From: Gastrolobium villosum
Lineage: Eukaryota; Streptophyta; Magnoliopsida; Fabales; Fabaceae
Length of the DNA stretch: 64,000 bases
Direction: 5' to 3'
NCBI GenBank assembly: GCA_032173675.1
Contig: JAVKPL010005867.1
Location: forward strand, 124,001 to 188,000
Shown in pieces: positions 22,555-32,623 of this stretch. The position numbers and the translations under genes are program-made. Every line of letters starts with the position of its first letter. The first letter of the stretch is position 1. A model generated the notes under the pieces. That model was given only the letters and a program-made list of their open reading frames with translations. It did not search any database and had not been told where the DNA came from.

Positions 22555-22693
22555 TATTTTTTGATTTCGAAAAGTGTAGTGTTTGGTGGTTAAAAAAGGA
22601 GAAAAGCGGAGACCAGAAAACAGAGGAAGTTAATGCAACACAAAGCAAAGGAGAATAGGAAAAGCGCATAATGAGAGTGGGGAGTGTTGTGTG

Positions 22694-22702
22694 TATTTAT
22701 AA
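22694..22702 (-). promoter_or_regulatory. Candidate TATA box of LBD gene
   Basis: On the minus strand TTATAAATA lies about 140 bases upstream of the start codon at 22554. This suggests transcription starts near 22665 and a leader of about 110 bases. Confidence 0.5.
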
Positions 22703-23104
22703 TGGCATACTGCGCCTCATAATAGCCGCTAGCTACTTAAAAAGATTAATTAAACACTTCTCATGTCGAGTTACACGCAATAAAAAAAATTCTTTTCTCT
22801 TTTCAATGTAATCTACATATTTATTATGTGTATAGGAGAATATATTCTTTTTTATGTGACATTAGAAGTTTTTAACCTAACTTAAAATATATCTTTTTAA
22901 AAGATTCAAAAATTAAATAAAATTTTGATTTAAATACAATACAATAAAATTTAATTTTCAGTCTTTCCCAAATAAATTTAATAAAATATACAATAAACAA
23001 ATGAAATACAGGTTTAAAATTTATAAAAATAAATTTAAACATGATAAAATTAATTTTATTTTATAGTCAATATAATATCAATTTAAACTTTGCCCAGAAA
23101 TGGA
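22703..23104. other. Upstream region of LBD gene
   Basis: AT-rich, with no gene or clear repeat. It probably contains distal promoter sequence. Confidence 0.35.
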
Positions 23105-23497
23105 GGCATTTTCACCCTTTTGTCCCTCATTAATTATTTAATAATCATTTTGCCCTCACTCAGAACTATCTACCAATCTGCCTATCTTTAATCGATTAAA
23201 CCAAAAATTTAATCGATTAAATGGTCAAAATAGGCAAAAATCGTTGACTTGAAGATTTAGTCGATTAAATCTCCCTATCTAATTGATTAAATCTCCTATA
23301 CATAAGGTTGTTCTTCTGATAAAGAGGAAGATTTAATCGATTAAGTTGAAGATTTAATCGATTAAATCTTCATTTGACCATTTAATCGATTAAATATTCA
23401 ATTTAATCGATTAAAGAGGAACATATTGGTAGATAGTTTGCAATCAGGGGCAAAATGGTTATTAAATAATTAATGAGGAGTAAAAGGGTGAAAAAAT
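23105..23497. mobile_element. Palindrome-rich AATCGATT element with long TIRs
   Basis: About 390 bp. Terminal inverted repeats of about 90 bp read TTTTCACCCTTTTG.. and, inverted at the right, TTTTTTCACCCTTTTA.., continuing through ATTAATTATTTAATAA and CTATCTACCAAT. The centre holds six exact TTTAATCGATTAA palindromes and two variants (AGTCGATT, AATTGATT) within about 220 bp. It is non-coding. A half copy lies in ENGase intron 2. No target duplication could be fixed. Confidence 0.7.
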
Positions 23498-23653
23498 CCA
23501 AAAATAAATCTTCGTGTTTTAAGCATACCCTTTATAATTTTGGTTTTTTGGTGGCTTCAAAATTTGAATTTTTTTTTTTTTAGAGATTAAAATTGATGTT
23601 TGCATGGTTTTTCTAAAGGCAAAATCATTGTGTTCACATGGATATATGTTTTA

Positions 23654-23832
23654 GGGTTTTATAATTCTCATTCAACATGAGATTTTGAATTTTTCTACAC
23701 ACCCTTCAATTTCCGTGCTAACGTGAGTCTTACACATAATTTTTAATTTTTTCTAACATACGGATCTCACATACTTTTTGTCTCTATAACATGAGACTTC
23801 AATTCTCATATTGAATGAGAAATATAAAAGCC
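23654..23832. mobile_element. Mutator-like MITE
   Basis: A 179-bp element with inverted ends (GGGTTTTATAATTCTCATTC and, inverted at the right, GGCTTTTATATTTCTCATTC). It is flanked by the perfect 9-bp repeat TATGTTTTA (23645-23653 and 23833-23841). Its subterminal CATGAGA motif is shared with the element at 30767, so the two may belong to one family. No coding capacity. Confidence 0.8.
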
Positions 23833-24580
23833 TATGTTTTAACAGTGTTTGCATGGCTTTTTCGGATTATAATTTTGCTTCGCCGTCCCTTTCTCATGCT
23901 TCCCACTTTCAAACTGAATAGATATGATTACTGTTTTTTTCAAAAGTTGGTGTTAAGTTTGATTTCATTCGCCAACCTGTATAAAATGGAACATGTTAAG
24001 ATTTTTAATCCATTTTCAAAAATTTGGCAGGACGGATTGGTCCTTTTTTTTTTTTTTTTTGTTGCAAATTACCCATTTTGTCTACTCTAATCTTAAGGTT
24101 TTGTAACAAAATATAATATTGAACCCATTCATTGTAATTGATATAACTTAGCTTATTGATGACATTTTCCCCTACCATCTTCTTAGGCCACCTAACAATT
24201 ATATTTTCATACGATTGAAAAATTCATCAATATTGTGTAGACACGAATTGAGAATTTGAGATTTATGAAATTTGTGTTGCAGTATTGAAATTTTAATTAC
24301 CTAACGGTAAATAATTTTAGTAGATTTATACCATCAAGTAAATTACATATGAGAGTGAATCTTCTCCTACGTAATATCACATTATCTGGTTATGTGAAAG
24401 AATAATTGTTGATAAATAAATCAATAACATTAAGATATGAAGGAGAAAAAATATGTGTATTCGTTATTATATACAGTGGTAGAAAATATCATCTATTCTT
24501 TTTTTTTTTCTGATTTCAAATATATCCTCCAATTAAAAACTGACAAATGACAATTAAGTGAAGAAAAAGCTTTCATTGAA
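23833..24580. other. Gene-free stretch
   Basis: No gene is supported. The open frame 23815-24090 is low-complexity and begins inside the MITE. There is a T-run at about 24044-24060. Confidence 0.35.
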
Positions 24581-24703
24581 GGGTTTTATAAGAGTTATGT
24601 TGTAGGAAAAGTAATTTTGTTATGTTATAGATATTCGTTTTGCGTGCCGAAGTTTTTTTTTGCTGCGGGTCCCACAAAATATTAAATGATAGATGATAAA
24701 CCC
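24581..24703 (+). mobile_element. Family A MITE, copy 6 with internal deletion
   Basis: Complete termini GGGTTTTATAAGAG and GATGATAAACCC, but only 123 bp; about 35 bases after CACAAAATATT are missing relative to other copies. Flanks TTCATTGAA and TTCCTTTAA agree at 7 of 9 positions, a decayed target duplication. Confidence 0.75.
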
Positions 24704-25505
24704 TTCCTTTAATATAAAGGTTGCTACCAATTAAGAGCAATGGGTGTTTTCGTACATAACTGTTATTGCTTGATTAGGGAACATGATTGAAAACAACACA
24801 TGAGGGAAGTTAGTACGGTAATTGTAAGCCTGTTTACTTGAGGCAAGCTGTCAATTTTTTGTTGAAGTTTTATATTTGGCAACTTAATCTGAGTATTAAT
24901 ATCATTGAAAGAAAAAAATGTTAGGTACAAGAGCAATTCTCATCATAGGAAAGAAAATAATGGATAAGGGAAAAAAAAATGTCCTGGTCATTGGCTTCTT
25001 ATGAGAGTCAGAGAGTAACAAATTCTTTGGGAAATGTTGGCAATTTTGATTAGTTCGCCGTAGAAATTCTGTATCACATATTCCCAAAAGCTCGAAGTCT
25101 CCATATTATTATTAGAAATAAGTCCTTTCATGTTAAAATTTTATATGATTTTGATTATGTAAAATTTTTGTGTATATCTCTTTTTTTAATCATGAAAAAT
25201 TTAATGCAAAATTGTTAATATATAGGCGATGGCTGAGAGAGTAAGTGGCCTGAGAATCCTCATGACAATATTGATGTTTCTTATTTCCTCAAAAAAATAT
25301 GCTTTAAAATGAATAACAAATGGTATATGTTATAGGAAGTAACACATCAAATTAAATTAAACCTAACTTATTTATCTATTTTAAAACATGCTCACTTTAA
25401 ATGAATTAAACCTTATTTTGCCACTATTTGTCTACTCTTGATGTTGGCATGATGATAATATACTGATTTTTTATTCTTTCAGAAAAAAAAAAAAACTCTC
25501 CACAC
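24704..25505. other. Gene-free stretch
   Basis: AT-rich, with no gene, RNA or clear repeat seen. Confidence 0.35.
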
Positions 25506-25508
25506 TTA

Positions 25509-26400
25509 GGGGGTGTTTGGTAGGGGTTTTTATTGTAAATACCCAGGCAACTTTCCGTAACATTTCCACTTAACCATGTTTGGTAGTGTTTGGTAGGAGT
25601 CTAAAAAAATTTAACCATGAAAATGTTTGCCCATCTATTCCAATTTGAGTGCAAAATTTCATGAAAAACACTGTTACAGAAACCCACTTGGAAGGTAGTA
25701 TTTTGGATTTGCCCAGAAAAGGAAAATGGTGTGCAATTCTGGAGACGAAATTAACCCTCGTTTACTGTTGAAACAAAGTAGAGTCTCTTCGGTCTCTTTC
25801 CTCAACTCGTTACGGTTTATCTCATTTGCAGATACACGAAAGGAAGCCTAACAACAAAACTTGGTTAAAAGATATAATTCATCTCAAACTACAATATATT
25901 TTCAGATAAACTACATGATCAAGAAGCTTTCTATCGGGTAAGGGAAACGGTAAATGGAAATTGCAAGTGAAAATGTGATCTTATTAGATGAAATTGTTGC
26001 GTCTTAATTTGCTGGAAAATTATATACTTCTGCATCTATCAGTTTAAAAGCAAAACCCGATAGAGACGAATATTGTAGAGACAGGGAGAAAGATAGAGAT
26101 ATGGGAGTAATGGAATATGAATGTTGGTAGCAGATAACCCCAAATTAGGCAATGGTTAATTTTTCATTTCAGATTCAAAAATTATAAAGGGTCATTTTCT
26201 TCATTTCAACTCATTTTCCCATCAATATTTTATTTTCAACCAAACATAGACTCAGAAAATTTAACCCAATTTTCCTGGTAATATTTTGGCTTACCAAACA
26301 ACTTTTTTTTTAATTTTGCTACCAAATTCACTTTCCCACCATATTTCTAGTAATTGTATTTCCTTGGTAAAAAAAAATTTCTCCTCTACCAAACGCCCCC
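25509..26400. mobile_element. PIF/Harbinger-like non-autonomous element
   Basis: An 892-bp element. Terminal inverted repeats are GGGGGTGTTTGGTAGGGG at the left and CTACCAAACGCCCCC at the right, flanked by TTA on both sides (25506-25508 and 26401-26403). The TTA/TAA target and G-rich ends are characteristic of PIF/Harbinger. The subterminal TTTTGGCTTACCAAACAACTTT recurs in the elements at 3859 and 58811. No transposase is recognised. The interior may include unrecognised captured sequence. Confidence 0.75.
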
Positions 26401-26403
26401 TTA

Positions 26404-27249
26404 AGCACTTTTGTGGACAAGAGAATAGAATACCATAGGTATAAGTGGGCATGCGTGGGTGGGTGATTATTTATTCGGATATTCTAAGTGCTCTTAATTA
26501 AATTTAAAAAAAAATTAGAATCATATATTATTTAATGTGTATCACGTTAGTTATGTGATATCATTATCTTCTACTTTACTCTAGTAACATTTATAATATT
26601 TTAATTGATGTGGCACATATCTAATATATAAAAAATCTTATTTTTCAAGTACCTAAAAGTTTCTCTTAATTGAAAATCATACGATCATGATATAATTACA
26701 GTAATCTCAACCAGTATTTTTCATTGACGCCCCGCTATTAATGTTGTCCACGTGACAGCCAAGTTGGCAAATATGGCTTCCACGTTGTTTGAGTAGAGTG
26801 ATGTAACATGTTTAGTTGCGATTTAGAGTCAAATTAATGAACAGAGGACGGTTGAAATGAAAGCGCCCGGTTGTTACAAATTAAAGAAGCACGCCCAACA
26901 TGAATGTTTGTTAGACATTCAAACATAAAAACATTCACGTGAATGCGCACGTCACCACTTACATAACTCTTTCTATCTCTCCTCTCTAAGTGTATAGTTT
27001 GACTCAATTCATTGATTAGCTCAACATAGGATCTTTAGTTATAATGAAATATCTTTCCAATTTTTGTTTTTCCAGTTACATATGAGAGGTATATGCGGAG
27101 GGTTGAATTCATCAATATAACACCCAAAATCTTAAAAGACTTGGACCAGTGCCAATTAATAGTATATATAATGCACATATATATGACACTTAATCAACAA
27201 ACAATACTGTGAATTTTTTACAACTCTTGTAGAGCTACTTGTAGAGTTA
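26404..27249. other. Gene-free stretch
   Basis: No gene seen. CACGTGACAG and CACGTG-like G-box words occur near 26751, but without a neighbouring gene they cannot be interpreted. Confidence 0.35.
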
Positions 27250-27384
27250 GGAAGGATTCGTTTACAAATTTACTTTATAAATTTTTATAAATTATATTAT
27301 CTATTTTCGGAAGTACACTTCTTACATAGTGTAAATCAATGTACTCCCCGGAGTATATAATATAGTTTGTAAATATAACCCTCC
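27250..27384. mobile_element. Family D MITE, decayed copy
   Basis: Ends GGAAGGATTCGTTTACAAA and, inverted at the right, GGAGGGTTATATTTACAAA. The middle has a TACTCCCCGGAGTA palindrome-like segment. No target duplication is visible. Confidence 0.5.
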
Positions 27385-27442
27385 TTTTATATTTGGATGA
27401 TTATCTTTTATGCATTTTATGTATATATAAATAAGCATACCA

Positions 27443-27627
27443 CCAAATGGTGGTAGCTCAGTTGGTGCATGGGAGCTGAGCGAACAGTTGAGGGTGAGAG
27501 CATGTGTTTGATCCCCAGTACCACCTTCCTTTGGGAGAGGTTTAAAGTCTTAGTGCTGGATCCGCCCCGAATCGGACTAGTCGCGAAGTGATGAACTGGT
27601 TGAAATATTTTCAAAAATAAAATAAAA
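27443..27627 (+). mobile_element. tRNA-derived SINE
   Basis: About 185 bp. Box A is TAGCTCAGTTGGT and the box-B-like sequence is TGTTTGATCCC, in a tRNA-like head (about 27449-27527). A unique body ends in an A-rich tail (AAAAATAAAATAAAAATA). Flanks ATAAGCATACCA (27431-27442) and ATAGGCATACCA (27628-27639) match at 11 of 12. It is not a functional tRNA gene because the stems do not pair as a cloverleaf. Confidence 0.75.
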
Positions 27628-27639
27628 ATAGGCATACCA

Positions 27640-28329
27640 TATAGTGATCATTTTGTTTTCCATTTGTGTGGAACCCAAATCAGCTTAGCATACAGTCATG
27701 ATTTTAGATCGATCAATGAATTGAACGCTTACTTCATCTTCTCCGGTCACGGACAACTTTGAATAAGCTGATATTAGATCCTCCATAACAAGAAATCTCT
27801 AACAAATAAACAGATATATCTGCAACTCATCATATTATAGATTTTCTTTCTCACAAGTTGAATGGAATAGACTAATCTCGTGAGCCTGTTTCTATCGCTA
27901 TCAACTACTATTAAGAACTAAGATTCGGATTTCTATGGGTAACAAATTGAAGTGTTTGAATTGATGAGATAAATTATATTAAAGCAAAGAAAACACAGGT
28001 ACCCCTACCAAGATATTAATGAGATTCCTGACATGCAATTAAGTTGTAGGGATTATTATAAATGAAGCTCATTTCGATGGAGATTACTATTGAAACTCGT
28101 ATGAGATGGAGCTAGTATGGCGGAAACCCTAATGTTTCCTTGCATTAATTGCCTCACATGATTCAAAGCTTCCTTTTCATGTTTTTCAAAATAAAACAGC
28201 TCACATTTCATGGTATGACTGTCTTCTACTTCTATACGTCTTTGTTTTCAAAAAGTCTTATGCCCATGTTTTACCGATAATAAGACAGGAGAAATTAATA
28301 TAGTTATAGGGAAAACATTATCTGCTTGT
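27640..28329. other. Gene-free stretch
   Basis: No gene, RNA or obvious repeat is supported. Confidence 0.35.
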
Positions 28330-28463
28330 AAAGGAGAAATTTTTTCTCGTGGTAGTGACTCATAATATAAGTGGGGCTCACAAAATAGTGAAGAGAAAAA
28401 AAGTTTCAAGGTGGGACCCACTTGTATTATAAGTCACTAACATGAGAAAAAAATTCTCCTTTA
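28330..28463. mobile_element. Inverted-repeat MITE next to (TA)n
   Basis: Arms of about 47 bp with a few mismatches. The left arm contains AAAGGAGAAATTTTTTCTCG and GTGACTCATAATATAAGTGGG; the right arm is its inverse. The right side runs into a (TA)n tract at 28475. No target duplication is seen. Confidence 0.65.
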
Positions 28464-28470
28464 AAAGGAG

Positions 28471-28474
<4 letters not shown>

Positions 28475-28526
<52 letters not shown>

Positions 28527-28621
28527 AAGTGACTGTCTAAGAGCCGGTATATCAAAAAAGATTAACGGAGAAGTGTGACACCATTGATCTTTTTTGATCT
28601 TTTAATGAGGTGTCAAATTTG

Positions 28622-28707
<86 letters not shown>

Positions 28708-28783
28708 TGATCATTTTAAAGTATTTCTTTCTCATTTTTAAAATGATACAACTTTACATACAAAAAAAAATGATTCACACTTT

Positions 28784-28818
<35 letters not shown>

Positions 28819-28976
28819 TTATCATCTATCATTTAACATGACCAGAAAAATTTTCCTACACTCACAACTTTTGTGGGGCCATTAGCAAAAAAATAAACGG
28901 CTCGCAAAACAATTTTTATAACATTACACAATCAAACTTTTCAAATTTACGACATCAAAATTCAAATTTATAAAGA

Positions 28977-29040
<64 letters not shown>
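28475..29040. repeat. Cluster of four (TA)n tracts
   Basis: (TA)n runs at about 28475-28524, 28627-28703, 28787-28814 and 28979-29040. The segments between them are transposon pieces. 28555-28626 is a fragment related to the element at 50755-50867 (TTGATCTTTT..GATC, ATGAGGTGTCAAA). 28815-28950 is a truncated family A copy (GGGTTTATCATC, CATGACCAGAAAAATTTTCC). The frame 28575-28841 is repeat translation, not a gene. Confidence 0.85.
28815..28950 (-). mobile_element. Family A MITE, copy 7, bounded by (TA)n
   Basis: An intact GGGTTTATCATCTATCATTT terminus abuts the (TA)n tract directly. Internal blocks ACATGACCAGAAAAATTTTC, TTTTGTGGGGCC and TTACACAATCA follow. The other end is lost. Confidence 0.65.
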
Positions 29041-29044
<4 letters not shown>

Positions 29045-30021
29045 GGGGATCACCCTTTTTCCTTGGAGAGACTATGATAGTTGCATCCGATTATCACTTT
29101 AGTTTATATCCTTGCCAAAAGTTAATATATATAATACCAGAAAATCAAAATATATATACCCGTTAAATGGGACATAATTTGATCGATGCCTCTAATGCAT
29201 ATCGACGTAGTTAATTTATTTTTTTGAAAGATAATCGACGTAGTTAATTAGTACGTACTTGTTTGTAACTAACAGATTGGTCTAAATTTAGAACGTACTT
29301 CAACCCCTCGGAAGGTGAGACCATGGAAGCTGAGGCTGAGAAACTTGTCGTTTGCTTTCACCGAAATCACAAATTTTGAAGACAATAAAATATGGCTGAA
29401 GAAACAGACATTTCACCACGTTAGAAGGAAAAACATGAGACCTTCAACGCGAACATTAAATGAGCATCGTTGTGATGAAGATTCATTTTCGAGATGCATG
29501 TTGTTTAATTTTCTATTATTGATATATGGTGAATGGGTTCTTGACTAATTGAGTTCTGTTAACATGAACATTGTGTTATATTTTGATATTTAATGATGAC
29601 TAAGTGAGATCAATGAAATGGAATAAAATTTTGATACCTTTGTTTGGGAATTATTTAATATATTCCAGGACTATAAAAAAAATTGTGCTCCTTTACTTTT
29701 TTTGGTAAAAAAAAATTACTCTTATACCCTTCTCTTTTCTTATATTTTCCTCCCAATCCCCTTTTATTTTCTATTTTTGGTATGGAGCATGTGGCCCAGG
29801 CCCACAAAAGAAGCTCTCCTTTGTTTGAATATTTTGTCATGAAGAGAAGCAAAGTTTCATTAACTTCTATTATCTAGGAAGTAAAAAGAATGGTAAAGAG
29901 ATTAATAAACAAATATTTATTTATATTTCATATTCCTAAATTTGAAGGGTGGACAACATACAAGCTCACCTACATGTTAAAATTCCACTACAAAGAAAGT
30001 GGGACGCGGTGAGATTTCGAA
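29041..30021. other. Gene-free stretch with unassigned ORF
   Basis: The 77-codon frame at 29315-29548 (+) is unlike any family I know and has no splice partner. It is probably not a gene, or at most a decayed fragment. No other feature is supported. Confidence 0.35.
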
Positions 30022-30154
30022 CGCTCTGATACCATGTCAAAAAACCTTGGGATACACCATCCCAAAAGCTAGCTCAAAGGGTGGGAGTGCCTAAGACCTT
30101 ATAAACTCCACATTAGTTGCACATACAACCAATGTGGGACTATATATCTCAACA
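30022..30154 (-). mobile_element. TRIM-like solo LTR with tRNA-Met PBS
   Basis: On the minus strand a 120-bp LTR-like unit starts TGTTGAGATATATAGTCCCA (from 30154) and ends TTTTTTGACA (30035). TGGTATCAGAGCG follows directly at 30022-30034, the standard plant primer-binding site complementary to initiator tRNA-Met. It contains a TATAAGG promoter-like stretch. No coding domain follows, as expected of TRIM elements. Confidence 0.7.
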
Positions 30155-30766
30155 ATATCCCTAAAGTTGTCATTTGGTTATGACTCATATTTCACATATT
30201 GATGAGTGCTTTTATTGGGGGGTCAGCAGAAAAAAATTGAGATTTTTTAATAGTTTGGATTTGGACACTTGAATAACTGTTGTTAGGATTTTCTAAATCC
30301 TATTTATATTCCCTTATAAATCGAATGACTTGTAACGAGTGACGATGGGGTGAATATAATCCAGACAAGCTGGATGTAATCTACATTGGGTGAATAAGAG
30401 TAGATTGCCGTGTGAATATTCTCCCTTCCTTTTCTTCTTTTCTGTTTTGCGATTCGTATTTGTGTGTGTTGATTTCCAACAACCATTTTACTATATTCTC
30501 CTCAATTCTCATCTATTTCTCTTTGCATCAATCTAAACATAACTTTTGAGTAAAGTTAAGGAATAAAAAATAACGTGCTTCTAAGGTATATGTCTCACCC
30601 CAAACTTACTCTAATTCGAGTCACACCTTTAATAACTAATTGATTTGATATATTTATAGACAAATAAACAGAAAGGTAAATGTCCAACAAATCCTAACTC
30701 TATCCTTTGAGCTCAGTTGATGTCACTATAAAATAAGAGGCCCAAGTCAGTTGGTGTTTTTTTATA
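30155..30766. other. Gene-free stretch
   Basis: No gene supported. The minus-strand frame 30304-30486 has no recognisable domain. Confidence 0.35.
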
Positions 30767-30938
30767 GGGATTTATTAATCTCATGTTACATGAGAGTATT
30801 ATCTTACGTGTGTGATACAAATATGTGGGGTCCACAATTTAAAAAGAAAAAGAAAAAGAAAAGAAAAAATTAGCACAAAATTCTATGGGTGTATGACATG
30901 AGATAGATATCTTATGTAACATGAGACTATCATTTCCC
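30767..30938. mobile_element. Mutator-like MITE
   Basis: A 172-bp element with inverted ends (GGGATTTATTAATCTCATG and, inverted at the right, GGGAAATGATAGTCTCATG, then TTACAT). It is flanked by the perfect 9-bp repeat TTTTTTATA (30758-30766 and 30939-30947). The T-rich target lowers the weight of the duplication, but the ends agree. Confidence 0.7.
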
Positions 30939-30947
30939 TTTTTTATA

Positions 30948-31317
30948 AATTTTTGCATCACAAATAGCCATATTTTTAAGTTTTGACGGAAGGCTCAATG
31001 AGCAAGCCCAACCAAAGTCTTGGGTTGTATCTGAGTGCCAATCAAACAGCTCTTTGGGTTCTTCATTCGGTCCAGCATGATGACATATATGTTGATCCAA
31101 ACAAAACATGAGATCGCGTACATCGTGGGTCAGTTTTATGAAGGGCTTCATATAAAAGGTTAAGCAACTGAGTCAGTGTTTAATAATTTTCTATATCGGG
31201 TTCTCATGTGCGAATCACGGCTTTACCTCACATCTCATTGACACAGCTTGCATGTGATGATTTAATTGCTTTCTGGTTTTAGATATCGTCCTCATCCTCA
31301 TCCTGATGCCGATAAGC
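30948..31317. other. Unassigned minus-strand ORF
   Basis: A 73-codon frame at 30930-31151 (-) includes HDVRDLMFCLDQHICHH and FDWHSDTTQDFGWACS. Its composition is more protein-like than neighbouring noise, but I do not recognise it. It may be a fragment of a host or transposon gene. It overlaps the MITE end by a few codons, which argues against an intact gene. Confidence 0.25.
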
Positions 31318-31434
31318 ATCAATCCTAGTCAAGAATAAGATCACTTTTATCTTTCTTTATCAATCCTAGTCAATAATAAGATCACTTTTATCTTTCTTTA
31401 TCAATCCTAGTCAATAATAAGATCACTTTTATCA
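31318..31434 (+). repeat. 41-bp minisatellite, ~2.8 copies
   Basis: A unit starting ATCAATCCTAGTCAATAATA repeats with a 41-bp period (31318, 31359, 31400). The first copy differs by one base. The third is truncated. Confidence 0.85.
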
Positions 31435-31559
31435 TATTGAAATTAAATAATAATAACTACTTGGTATTTTAAAAAGTAATGAGATAGTTCACATAAAAAA
31501 TAAAATAAAAAGTAAATCAACGGTCATTTCCGACAGTTCGTAGAATATACCAAGGGTTT

Positions 31560-32440
31560 TATATTGTGCGTTGTAGTGTTAAATGATTGTAAAATTTATA
31601 GTGCCCAGTCTAGTTCGGTATTTTTTCTAAAAGAAAATCGTATTATTTTTTCAAACTATAAAAATTATGTTAAATAATACAAATGGAATAATAAAAATTG
31701 ATTATTCAATTGGTAACTATCTGCAGTTTCTATTACTTCGTATATATGTGTTGAAAATTTGAAATTTCATGTTAAATGAGAAATATAAAATTTATATAAC
31801 AAAGAAGACTTTTATCCTTATGTGCGTTGTAGTGTTAAATGATTGTAAAATTTATAGTGTTAAAACGAAAAGTAACTAAAATGTAAATTGCGTATTTTTA
31901 GGGTTTTTCTTGAGAAAGAGATGAAGAACAAATCGTATAAAATTACGGTTTTGAAAAAGATAGAAAGATTATTGTGACTAACACCTGTTATCCCCACCTT
32001 GTATCTGAATGTAAATTTACATATGAATTACCCTTAGATCAAACGATTCACTATCTTTGATTATGTTAAACCCTAACGGTTATATTTATTTACATCTCAG
32101 GTTAAACATACAATTCATTAATTCCCCGTGTTTAAAGTGAAAGCACCCTATATGAGAAATCATAACCATACAAAGATGAAAATAAATATAAAGTATTAAA
32201 TTTGGGAAATCATGACCATATACAAAAATGGAAATAAATAACCGTTGGATTCATGTATATCTATCTAACGGTGAGATTGATTGGTAATCACTTGGTTGTA
32301 ATACAATTTGGTGTCACAATATCTTTCCCTTCTTTTCAAACTTTAAAAATTATGTTAAATAATACAAATGGAATAATAAAAATTGGTTATTCAATTGGTA
32401 ACTATCTGCAGTTTCTATTACTTCGTATATATGCGATGAT
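31560..32440 (+). repeat. Duplicated blocks
   Basis: A block of about 85 bp (TTATGTTAAATAATACAAAT.. through TATCTGCAGTTTCTATTACT) occurs at about 31667-31752 and again at about 32349-32434 with very few differences. A second block (GTTGTAGTGTTAAATGATTG..) occurs at about 31571 and 31826. The region arose by local duplication or is an old element with terminal repeats. No coding region is recognised. Confidence 0.7.
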
Positions 32441-32467
32441 TTGCATAGAAGAAGTTTAGATTTTTTA

Positions 32468-32620
32468 ACGGCACGTTTGGTGGAGAATTTTTTTTTTTTC
32501 CGGAATCTCAATTTTTAAAAATATGTTAAAAATATTCAACTTATGATAATATCTGAAAATTTAAAATTTAGAAAAATTCATTTTGCTGGTCCAACAAAAT
32601 GCCGGCTACCAAACGCTCCA
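32468..32620. mobile_element. Small Harbinger-like MITE
   Basis: About 153 bp. The left end is ACGGCACGTTTGGTGGA and the inverted right end TGGAGCGTTTGGTAGCC, flanked by TTA (32465-32467) and TAA (32621-32623). The central CGTTTGGT motif is as in the larger Harbinger-like elements here. The target reads TTA on one side and TAA on the other, so the call is tentative. Confidence 0.45.
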
Positions 32621-32623
32621 TAA

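Noticed and set aside
27449..27527. Possible functional tRNA gene
   Set aside because: Box A and B are present but acceptor and anticodon stems do not pair properly, and the A-rich tail and flanking repeats mark a SINE.
28575..28841. 88-codon frame rich in Tyr-Ile repeats
   Set aside because: It is translation of (TA)n microsatellite.
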